This document shows positions 8,602 to 14,346 of a stretch of DNA of 64,000 bases, piece after piece; position 1 is the first letter of the stretch; each line of letters opens with the position of its first letter. The position numbers and the translations under genes were made by a program. The stretch spans positions 6,724,975 through 6,788,974 of the forward strand of contig NZ_CP183948.1 in assembly GCF_052056485.1 (NCBI RefSeq). The letters are read 5' to 3'. The notes beneath the pieces are model-generated. The model worked only from the letters and a program-made list of their open reading frames with translations. It ran no database searches and had not been told where the DNA came from. Origin of the DNA: Paenibacillus_AQ nitricinens (lineage in GTDB: Bacteria > Bacillota > Bacilli > Paenibacillales > Paenibacillaceae).

Positions 8602-8646
8602 ATTATACTATTTGTACTTGCATTTTACAAGTACGTATTCTATACT
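8602..8646. promoter_or_regulatory. divergent promoters sharing one HxlR-type operator
   Basis: A perfect inverted repeat GTACTTG-N7-CAAGTAC covers 8614-8634. Leftward promoter: -35 TTGTAA, 17-base spacer, -10 TATAAT (8607 to 8602). Rightward promoter: -35 TTGCAT (8618-8623), 17-base spacer, -10 TATACT (8641-8646). The palindrome overlaps both, so one bound dimer could shut off both genes. The TACTT..AAGTA half sites resemble those described for YodB-like HxlR proteins. Confidence 0.75.
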
Positions 8647-8686
8647 CTGTTTGCAACTCAACAAATGAGCGAAGGAGATCACTCAC

Positions 8687-9160
8687 ATGAATCATAGTTA
8701 CAGGACTTCTTTCATGGTAGATCAGAGCCCTGAGGAGGTATACGGCGCCATTAATAATGTCCGCGGATGGTGGTCAGAAGAAATTGAAGGCAAGACCGAC
8801 GAGCTCGGTCAATTTAAGCATCACTACCAGGATATCCACCGTTGCACCCTCCAGATCACTGAACTCGTTCCAGGTAAAAAGGTGGTTTGGCACATCGTAG
8901 ACAACTATTTCAACTTCATAGAGGACAATAGCGAATGGAAAGATACTGACGTAATCTTTGAAATCGTCAAGAAGGGCGACAAAACGGAGGTTAACTTTAC
9001 GCACGTAGGGCTCGTCCCAGCGTACGAATGCTACACCGTCTGCTCGGACGCCTGGGGCTTAAACATCAATGGCAGCCTGCGAAGCTTGATTAGCGAGGGT
9101 ATAGGCCAGCCTCAATCAAACGATCAAATCGTCGAAAAACACGGCCTGGAAAATACATAG
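8687..9160 (+). CDS. SRPBCC (START/AHSA1-like) domain protein
   Basis: The 157 residues fit the SRPBCC helix-grip fold: YRTSFMVDQSPEEVYGAI at the start, VRGWWSEEIEGKTDELG, then beta strands with PGKKVVWHIVD, and a final helix (SDAWGLNINGSLRSLI) followed by a short tail. Such proteins bind hydrophobic ligands in a closed cavity; AHSA1-like members often accompany small transcription factors. AAGGAG sits 9 bases before the ATG. It is transcribed divergently from hxlR under one shared operator, so the HxlR inducer may relate to its ligand or target compound. No catalytic residues are evident and the function is unknown. Confidence 0.8.
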   Translation: MNHSYRTSFMVDQSPEEVYGAINNVRGWWSEEIEGKTDELGQFKHHYQDIHRCTLQITELVPGKKVVWHIVDNYFNFIEDNSEWKDTDVIFEIVKKGDKTEVNFTHVGLVPAYECYTVCSDAWGLNINGSLRSLISEGIGQPQSNDQIVEKHGLENT

Positions 9161-9180
9161 AAATATTCTTCTTTAGACAG

Positions 9181-9206
9181 AAAATAAAAACTCACCCTTT
9201 ATAAAC
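9181..9206. repeat. left arm of inverted repeat flanking the IS (right arm 10262-10288)
   Basis: AAAATAAAAACTCACCC here matches the complement of GAGTGAGTTTTTATTTT on the other side of the IS, and AAAC/GTTT abut the IS ends. The arms look like an A-tract/T-tract terminator hairpin of the SRPBCC gene split by insertion. Alternatively they are an extended end of the element. Confidence 0.6.
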
Positions 9207-9291
9207 TGTACCCTATCGAGTAGACACTTTTAAAAAGTCTCTCGGTAGGGTATTTTTGTTTATAACGAAGAAGATAGGGAAGAGGAATGAT

Positions 9292-9708
9292 ATGAGCAAG
9301 AAAATATTTACAGATAAAGAGATCAAGCAGTTATCTAATAATCCGTATGTGAGGTCCGTATCTTCAAAGGCAATTACATATACAGATGCGTTTAAGCAAT
9401 TGTTTATCTCAGAGAATAATAAGGGAAAGCCACCGAGAGAAATATTTGAAGAATGTGGTTTTGACGTAACCGTTATCGGGCTCCAAAGAGTCGAATCTTC
9501 AAGAAAGAGATGGCGTGCGAGCTACCAAGAGAACGGAATCTTAGGTTTGCAAGATACAAGAAGCCACGCCTCAGGAAGACCCCTTAAACGGGAGCTAACG
9601 CTCGAAGAGAAGAATGCCAAACTGGAGGCTCAGAATGCCTTGCTACGAGCGGAGAATGAACTGTTAAAAAAGATTCGTTTCATGGAAAGGAGGCAGAACA
9701 AAGGATAG
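9292..9708 (+). CDS. IS150-type transposase subunit OrfA
   Basis: The 138-residue protein has a helix-turn-helix N-terminal half (GKPPREIFEECGFDVTVIGLQRV, SSRKRWRASYQENG) and a C-terminal leucine-zipper-like coiled coil (EEKNAKLEAQNALLRAENELLKK). OrfA binds the IS ends and is normally fused to OrfB by a -1 ribosomal frameshift. The classic slippery heptamer A-AAA-AAG is present at 9666-9672 in the correct phase. The ATG at 9292 follows GAAGAGGAAT; an earlier start at 9256 is possible. OrfA seems intact, but its partner is deleted, so it can at most act as a repressor of related copies. Confidence 0.85.
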   Translation: MSKKIFTDKEIKQLSNNPYVRSVSSKAITYTDAFKQLFISENNKGKPPREIFEECGFDVTVIGLQRVESSRKRWRASYQENGILGLQDTRSHASGRPLKRELTLEEKNAKLEAQNALLRAENELLKKIRFMERRQNKG

Positions 9709-10229
9709 CACTTTCATCTAGCCAGAAATTTGTCTTTATTCATACCACCATCGAGAAAATCACTTATTTATTTTACGGATCGGGTAAAAAAGCCTATTTA
9801 TCCACAATCAAAGATAGTTCAACCAATGAGATCCTGGCATATCATGTTTCAGATCGAATCACAATGGATCTTGCGACAGATACTCTCTTGAAACTTAAGA
9901 AAAACCGAAGGTTTAAGAGAGCTGACGGTGCCTTCATTCACTCTGATCAGGGATCTCATTATACACATCCGGATTTTCAAAAAATGCTTAAGAAAATGAA
10001 ATTAAAACAATCCATGTCCAGGCGGGGAAGCTGCTGGGATAATGCCCCACAAGAATCTTTTTTTGGTCATTTTAAAGATCAAGCTTCCATTAAGCCTTGT
10101 TTGACTTTGATTGAGTTGAAACAGGAGATTAAGGATTACATGACCTACTATAACCACTACAGGTATCAATGGGATTTAAAAAAGATGACCCCAGTTCAAT
10201 ACAGAGATCATCTTCTTCAATCTGCTTAG
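9672..10229 (+). pseudogene. IS150-type transposase OrfB, internally deleted
   Basis: In the -1 frame after the slippery site the reading stays open. It begins like a normal OrfB (IALSSSQKFVFIHTTIEK) and jumps at about 9759 straight to the integrase core (ITYLFYGSGKKAYLS). The usual HTH_21 region and the Asp of the TDITY motif, the first catalytic acid of the DDE triad, are missing. The second Asp (HSDQGSHY) and the Glu region (QESFFGHFK) remain. The deletion is in frame, about 110 codons by comparison with family length. The protein cannot be an active transposase. Confidence 0.85.
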
Positions 10230-10288
10230 ACTTTTTTTAAATGTCCTTTACATAGGGTACAGTTTATTAGAGAGTGAGTTTTTATTTT

Positions 10289-10504
10289 GATTCCATGCAT
10301 GTGGCACGGACGAGTTGTTTATCCGCTGCATCCCTATCTTCCACCGACCCCCGCTTTATAAGCGCGATGTCGCCCATCTTTTCAATGACGTAAAAATGCA
10401 AAAAAAATCCATCGTATCTATTAACCCTTAGTGCTCTCGTACTCCACTGCCCCAATTACAAGCAACTTTCAGTATCTCCAAGACTTTCAGGCCAGAATTA
10501 CGCC
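10289..10504. other. intergenic stretch between IS flank and att-like copy 2
   Basis: No frame with a plausible ribosome site is seen on either strand. The DNA is of mixed composition. It may be a remnant of the segment that lay downstream of the SRPBCC gene. Confidence 0.4.
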
Positions 10505-10525
10505 TTACTTATGATAAGGTTCACC
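10505..10525 (-). repeat. rlmH-tail direct repeat, copy 2 (SCC-type att-like site)
   Basis: The minus strand reads GGT-GAACCTTATCATAAGTAA, again Gly-Glu-Pro-Tyr-His-Lys-stop, followed by GGCG-TAA like the GGCG-AAA after the true rlmH stop. It matches 15 of 18 bases of the rlmH tail; the three changes are synonymous or alter the stop codon only. Confidence 0.7.
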
Positions 10526-10540
10526 ATATCGCCACAAAAG

Positions 10541-10580
10541 CAAAAGAACTCTTCATGAGAAATAGCATGAAGAGTTCTTC
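10541..10580 (-). terminator. terminator of the AKR/SDR unit
   Basis: Fourteen perfectly paired bases AAGAACTCTTCATG / CATGAAGAGTTCTT with an 8-base loop, followed on the minus strand by TTGCTTTT. Confidence 0.8.
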
Positions 10581-10645
10581 CCATAGAATTGAACAAGAGT
10601 TAGGCTTTGCATGATTAGCAGATGCACACCTTACTTGCGTCAAAT

Positions 10646-11617
10646 TTATACAAATGGATGTGGAATATACAGTTCTTCTAAACGGGTAATTTCTTCAGAA
10701 GTCAATTTAATCGACAACGCCAAAACCGCATCTTCCAGATGGCTGATTTTGGTCGAACCCATAATCGGCGCTGTGACCTCTTCCTTTTGCAGCAACCATG
10801 CAAGTGCAATTTGTGCGCGCGAAATTCCCCGGTTAGCGGCAATTTCCACAACTCTTTCCGCGACTTTGCGATCAGCCTCTTCCGTTTTATTAAACAAAGC
10901 CTTTGCTACCTGGTCCTTCTCTGATCGCGCGGTCTGCTCATTCCAATCCCGAGTTAACCGGCCTGCAGCCAAAGGCAGGTAAGGAGTGACGCCAACTCCC
11001 TCGTCTCTGCAAAGGGGGAGCATTTCTCGTTCTTCTTCCCGATAGAGCAGGTTTAATCTATTCTCCATGGAAACGAACCGTTTCCAGCCGTTGCGCTCTG
11101 CGACATGCTGAGCTTTCGCAAACTGCCATGCCAGCATGGAGGATGCCCCGATGTATCTGACCTTGCCCGCCTTAACTAAATCGTGAAGAGCCTCCATGGT
11201 CTCCTCAATTGGCGTATTAGGATCCCACCGATGGATCTGGTACAAATCGACATAGTCTGTTCCGAGTCGTCTTAGACTGTTATCAATTTCGGTCATGATA
11301 GCTTTACGGGAAAGTCCCACAGCATTCGGACCTTTGCGCATCGGAACAAATACCTTTGTTGCTATGACGACTTCGTCACGTTGAGCAAAGTCCTTTAGAG
11401 CACGCCCGAGAATTTCTTCGCTTGTTCCGTCGGAATACATGTTGGCGGTGCTGAAAAAGTTGATGCCCGATTCGAGTGCCTTCTTAATGATCGGTCTGCT
11501 TTGCTCCTCATCAAGAGACCATGGGGTATTGCCGCGTTCAGGTACTCCGAAGCTCATGGTTCCAAGACTTAACCTTGAGACCTCTAACCCGCTGCGTCCA
11601 AGTTTTACATATTCCAA
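10646..11617 (-). CDS. aldo/keto reductase (YajO-like), catalytic Asp replaced
   Basis: This NADPH-dependent aldo/keto reductase barrel has about 323 residues: KLGRSGLEVSRLSLGTMSFG at the start, the active-site Tyr in ANMYSDGTSEE, Lys in VIATKVF, His in YQIHRWD, and the cofactor region IMGSTKISHLEDA near the end. The family usually has Asp in FFDTAN; here the codon is AGC, giving FFSTAN. The start is probably TTG at 11617 (MEYVKLGRSG), 11 bases after AAGGAG; GTG at 11629 is too close to that site. It lies 93 bases downstream of the SDR gene and is probably co-transcribed under MarR control. Confidence 0.88.
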   Translation of the reverse strand: MEYVKLGRSGLEVSRLSLGTMSFGVPERGNTPWSLDEEQSRPIIKKALESGINFFSTANMYSDGTSEEILGRALKDFAQRDEVVIATKVFVPMRKGPNAVGLSRKAIMTEIDNSLRRLGTDYVDLYQIHRWDPNTPIEETMEALHDLVKAGKVRYIGASSMLAWQFAKAQHVAERNGWKRFVSMENRLNLLYREEEREMLPLCRDEGVGVTPYLPLAAGRLTRDWNEQTARSEKDQVAKALFNKTEEADRKVAERVVEIAANRGISRAQIALAWLLQKEEVTAPIMGSTKISHLEDAVLALSIKLTSEEITRLEELYIPHPFV

Positions 11618-11710
11618 TTGATTGCACACTCCTTAAGGATATTGGGAAGGCATTCAAGCCTTCAGGTTATCTACACATATCTCCGTGAGCCAGTGCCACT
11701 CGAGACTACG

Positions 11711-12463
11711 TCACCACGGGAGTTGGCGTCTTTCGTTTGAGAATGTGCCCGTCGGACCGTCCTCGTTGAGGAGTGCAAGGCGCACGGGATGTCGCGCGGC
11801 TTGCTCGACGGTGCCCGTGCCCTCAAAGTTGTTGAGATCCGTCGCGGTGAAGCCCGGGCATACCGCATTGACCTTAATGCCTGTCGACTCGAGTTCAATA
11901 GCAAAGGCGAGCGTAATCGCATTGAGAGCCGTCTTCGAAGGGCTGTAAACGGCGCCGAACATCTCGCGATGTGAATTAGTCGGATTCGCGTTCAACGTCA
12001 GCGAGCCCGAACCGCTTGATACGTTGACGATACGCGCTGTCGGCGCTTCACGAAGGAGCGGCAGCATCGCTTGCGTGACGGCGATGACGCCGAACACGTT
12101 CGTCTCGAACACTGCTCGCACCTCTTCTAGAGAGGCTACGCTTGGGCGCCCCGACTTCCCGACCTCCTCAAGAGGCCTGCCCAGCTGACCTTGGTGCGAT
12201 ATGCCCGCATTGTTCACGAGCACATCGAGACGACCGAGCTCACTCCGGATGCGCTCTGCCGCGGTGGAGATAGAATCCTGCTTTGTAACGTCGAGTTGGA
12301 GGCCATGGGCATCCGCTCCGATACTCTTCGCGGCCGTCTCCCCTTTCTCGAGATTGCGGGAGCCGACGAGCACAGTGAAGCCGTGAGCCGTGAGATCTTT
12401 GGCGATTTGAAGACCAATTCCTTTATTGGCTCCGGTGACCAAGGCCACGGGTTTATCCTGCAT
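11711..12463 (-). CDS. short-chain dehydrogenase/reductase
   Basis: This 250-residue classical SDR has TGANKGIG (cofactor loop, near residue 12), NNAG, the catalytic Ser in NVSSGSGS, and YSPSK with Tyr and Lys. A roughly 20-residue insertion follows NNAG (HQGQLGRPLEEVGKSGRP), as in plant-like carbonyl reductase SDRs. It reduces a carbonyl or oxidises an alcohol with NAD(P); the substrate is unknown. ATG at 12463 lies 9 bases after AAAGGAG. The coding region is visibly richer in G and C than its neighbours, suggesting transfer from another source. The divergent MarR gene and its operators lie just upstream. Confidence 0.9.
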   Translation of the reverse strand: MQDKPVALVTGANKGIGLQIAKDLTAHGFTVLVGSRNLEKGETAAKSIGADAHGLQLDVTKQDSISTAAERIRSELGRLDVLVNNAGISHQGQLGRPLEEVGKSGRPSVASLEEVRAVFETNVFGVIAVTQAMLPLLREAPTARIVNVSSGSGSLTLNANPTNSHREMFGAVYSPSKTALNAITLAFAIELESTGIKVNAVCPGFTATDLNNFEGTGTVEQAARHPVRLALLNEDGPTGTFSNERRQLPW

Positions 12464-12503
12464 AAGAAACAACTCCTTTAGTGGGGATTTACTGTTCGAT
12501 ACA

Positions 12504-12596
12504 GGTTAATACATCAGCTTGGTACTCGACAGTTTTCTCCGAGGTTGACACATCAACTTAAATATAGGCTAACACCTTGTGGTTGATGTGTCAACC
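12504..12596. promoter_or_regulatory. three MarR-type operators between SDR and marR
   Basis: Two near-perfect palindromes GTTGA-N4-TCAAC lie at 12543-12557 and 12581-12596 and are inverted copies of each other (GGTTGACACATCAAC / GGTTGATGTGTCAACC). A degenerate third copy GGTTAATACATCAGC lies at 12504-12518. Spacing is 39 and 38 bases. The right copy lies in the marR promoter. All are within 150 bases of the SDR start, so the MarR protein probably represses both directions. Confidence 0.72.
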
Positions 12597-12609
12597 ATGA
12601 TATTATACT
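12577..12609 (+). promoter_or_regulatory. marR promoter
   Basis: TTGTGG (12577-12582) lies 18 bases before TATTAT (12601-12606), or TATACT at 12604-12609. The ATG at 12613 is within the expected start-site window and no ribosome site precedes it, so the transcript should be leaderless. Confidence 0.5.
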
Positions 12610-12612
12610 TGC

Positions 12613-13062
12613 ATGGATATCAACAAAGTAAACGAAGATGAAATGCGAATATGGAATATGTGGAAAGGCTCCTTTAAACGAATCTTCGGTCGCGTTGTTA
12701 AGGAGCTTTCTGAACGTACAGGACTATCAGAAGGAGACTTTGGAATACTAGATCGGTTAATCCAATTCGGAGATGGCAAGCTTCGCCAACAGGAACTAGC
12801 CGACTCGATGAACTGGGATAAGAGCAGATTATCCCATCATTTGACGCGGATGGAAAAACGGGGCCTTGTTAAAAGGGGGCCATTAGACGCAGATCGTGGT
12901 GTCCAGGTCATCATTACTTCTGCAGGAAAAGCAGCTTTGGATGAGGCCCTGCCCATCGTCTCAATGGCAATACGCAAGTATTTTCTGGATCAATTAACCG
13001 ATCAAGACATTGAATCGATTACGAAGCTTGCGGAAAGAACAAAAAGCGACCCTAGCCTCTAG
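12613..13062 (+). CDS. MarR-family transcriptional regulator
   Basis: This 149-residue winged helix protein has a MarR core: LIQFGDGKLRQQELADSMNWDKSRLSHHLTRMEKRGLVKR with the wing around GPLDADRGVQVIITSAGKAAL. Terminal helices form the dimer interface. It is divergent from the SDR/AKR pair with three matching operators between, so the natural inference is a repressor released by a substrate or inducer of those reductases. The ATG lies on the promoter with no upstream ribosome site. No redox cysteine is present, which argues for a ligand rather than a thiol signal. Confidence 0.88.
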   Translation: MDINKVNEDEMRIWNMWKGSFKRIFGRVVKELSERTGLSEGDFGILDRLIQFGDGKLRQQELADSMNWDKSRLSHHLTRMEKRGLVKRGPLDADRGVQVIITSAGKAALDEALPIVSMAIRKYFLDQLTDQDIESITKLAERTKSDPSL

Positions 13063-13231
13063 TAAAGCCTCGTTAACTTGATCGCTTCTCTGGGCACTGT
13101 CCATGCTGTATATTCGAAAACGACAAGGGACTGAACCGGTCTTTCCCTTTATCTGTACCTCCAAGAAACACGCAGCAGCCCGTTTAATTCGGCTTTTCCG
13201 CCAGTCGTGGGTAGCTCACCCCCTTTTCGCC

Positions 13232-13250
13232 TCATTTATGATACGGTTCC
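13232..13250 (-). repeat. rlmH-tail repeat, copy 1 (genuine rlmH 3' end, att-like)
   Basis: The last codons of rlmH read GAACCGTATCATAAATGA, followed by GGCGAAAA. This is the reference copy for the repeats at 10505 and 8137. The corresponding bases of staphylococcal orfX/rlmH are the SCC integration core. Confidence 0.75.
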
Positions 13251-13711
13251 CCCCGATTTATCTTCACCGCGCGATAAATCTGCTCCACCAGCACCAGGCG
13301 CATGAGCTGATGAGGCAGCGTCATGCGCCCGAAGCTCATGCGCTGCTGCGCGCGGCGCATGACCTCGTCGGAGAGCCCATGGCTCCCTCCGATGACGAAC
13401 ACGACATGGCTCGTCCCATAGGTGCCGAGCCGGTCAATTTCTGCGGCAAGCTCTTCCGAGCTCCACAGCTTGCCGTCGATCGCGAGCGCAATGACATGCG
13501 CCTCGCTCTTAATGTGCGCGAGGATGCGTTCCCCCTCGCGCGCCTTAACAATACCGACCTCTGCTTCGCTTAGAGAGTCGGGCGCTTTTTCATCTGCCAC
13601 CTCAATCACCTGAAATTTCAGGTACGGCGTCAGTCGTTTAGCATACTCTGCGATGCCACTAATCAAGTACTTTTCCTTCAATTTTCCTACGCCAATAAGT
13701 TGAATAAGCAT
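13232..13711 (-). CDS. rlmH: 23S rRNA pseudouridine-1915 N3-methyltransferase
   Basis: This 159-residue SPOUT methyltransferase, the usual length, methylates pseudouridine 1915 in helix 69 of 23S rRNA on the assembled ribosome using S-adenosylmethionine. The N-terminal MLIQLIGVGKLKEKYL, the knot region FVIGGSHGLSDEV and the C-terminal GEPYHK are all conserved. AGGAGG precedes the ATG. In most Bacillales it directly follows htrA; here about 9.6 kb separates them. The C-terminal two thirds (about 13250-13570) are visibly richer in G and C than the first third, which hints at recombination in the gene. Its 3' end is the reference att-like repeat. Confidence 0.97.
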   Translation of the reverse strand: MLIQLIGVGKLKEKYLISGIAEYAKRLTPYLKFQVIEVADEKAPDSLSEAEVGIVKAREGERILAHIKSEAHVIALAIDGKLWSSEELAAEIDRLGTYGTSHVVFVIGGSHGLSDEVMRRAQQRMSFGRMTLPHQLMRLVLVEQIYRAVKINRGEPYHK

Positions 13712-13750
13712 AAATACCTCCTATTATAGTCCTCTATAGAAATAGCAAAA

Positions 13751-13769
13751 GGACGCGCTCTAGGCGTCC
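13751..13769 (-). terminator. terminator after the ArsR gene
   Basis: GGACGC pairs with GCGTCC around a 7-base loop, with TTTTGC following on the minus strand. The stem is short. Confidence 0.6.
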
Positions 13770-13778
13770 CTTATAGTT

Positions 13779-13850
13779 TTAGTAAGTACCTTCTCTCGCC
13801 CAATCCTTATATATCTTGTGTTTCATGTATTCCCTGTCCTCATAGGTCAA
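13779..13850 (-). CDS. candidate 23-residue peptide downstream of arsR
   Basis: A TTG-initiated frame encodes a charged peptide (MTYEDREYMKHKIYKDWARE then GTY) and ends just before the terminator at 13751. GGAGG in the end of the ArsR frame lies 14 bases upstream. The composition (alternating charged and aromatic residues) looks protein-like, but no family is recognised. It could be the tail of an older gene. Confidence 0.3.
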   Translation of the reverse strand: MTYEDREYMKHKIYKDWAREGTY

Positions 13851-13854
13851 TCCG

Positions 13855-14205
13855 TTACTTCCCTTCCTCCCGCTCCTCCATCGCAAAATCCGGTTTTTCT
13901 CCAGCTTCATAAGCACTTAATATAGAATCCAGCAAACCTGGGAACCTTGCGTTAAGATCCTCCGTCCGCAGCGACAGTATGCGCTGTGTTCCTTGCACCC
14001 GCGTAAAAACTACCCCTGACTCACGCAAAGTACGGGCATGGTGAGACATGGTGGACTTTGCAATCGGAACGTTGAAGCCGTTGCAAGCCTGCTCTCCATT
14101 TAAGTGAATATCCGAGACGATATGAAGGCGAATCGGATCGCTGAGCGCATACAATATGGAAGCAAGCTGAATGTCCTTGCGGTCCGGATGAAATAGTATT
14201 TTCAT
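13855..14205 (-). CDS. ArsR-family transcriptional regulator
   Basis: This 116-residue winged helix protein has LSDPIRLHIVSDI, a recognition region AKSTMSHHARTLRESGVVFTRVQG and a C-terminal helix. There is no CxC metal-binding motif in helix 3, so it is probably not an arsenic or cadmium sensor. AAAGGGG precedes the ATG. It is divergent from an MFS exporter, with an inverted repeat between them, and likely represses that exporter and itself. The inducing compound is unknown. Confidence 0.88.
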   Translation of the reverse strand: MKILFHPDRKDIQLASILYALSDPIRLHIVSDIHLNGEQACNGFNVPIAKSTMSHHARTLRESGVVFTRVQGTQRILSLRTEDLNARFPGLLDSILSAYEAGEKPDFAMEEREEGK

Positions 14206-14296
14206 GGATGATTATCCCCTTTGTCCTACAATTCATACGAAAAAAATATTGTTGTTCCTAATTGCATTTTATATCAACGCATGCTATATTTCAATT

Positions 14297-14314
14297 GTTC
14301 GTAAGTAATCGAAC
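14297..14314. promoter_or_regulatory. candidate ArsR operator upstream of the exporter
   Basis: GTTCG-N8-CGAAC is a perfect inverted repeat 33 bases before the exporter ATG and about 90 bases from the arsR start, placed to block the exporter promoter. Confidence 0.45.
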
Positions 14315-14346
14315 TATTAAACAATAATAAAAGGAGTGCTTCACAC

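Larger units (their letters stand above)
9207..10261 (+). mobile_element. decayed IS150-group (IS3 family) insertion sequence
   Basis: The ends are inverted and begin TGTACCCTAT, with further matching positions over about 33 bases (..AGACA..AAAAAGTC inside left, ..GGACA..AAAAAGTC inside right). TG..CA termini are typical of the IS3 family. It carries orfA and a shortened orfB, about 1.05 kb in all, against roughly 1.4-1.5 kb for intact members. No direct target duplication is seen. Confidence 0.85.
8137..13250. mobile_element. putative SCC-like composite island at rlmH (recombinase lost)
   Basis: Three direct copies of the rlmH 3' end (8137-8157, 10505-10525, 13232-13250) divide this stretch into a 2.3 kb segment (hxlR, SRPBCC gene, decayed IS) and a 2.7 kb segment (AKR, SDR, marR). 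SCC elements integrate at exactly this position of rlmH using Ccr serine recombinases and accumulate in tandem, leaving one att copy per junction. No Ccr or other site-specific recombinase is encoded between the repeats, so this would be a remnant or a non-autonomous island. Boundaries are inferred from the repeats only. Confidence 0.55.

Noticed and set aside
8137..13250. Search for ccr or another site-specific recombinase between the repeats
   Set aside because: None found; the only DNA-mobility genes are the IS150-type orfA and the broken orfB.
13103..13573. 156-codon plus-strand frame across the end of rlmH
   Set aside because: Overlaps rlmH in antisense; its length is explained by the high GC of that part.
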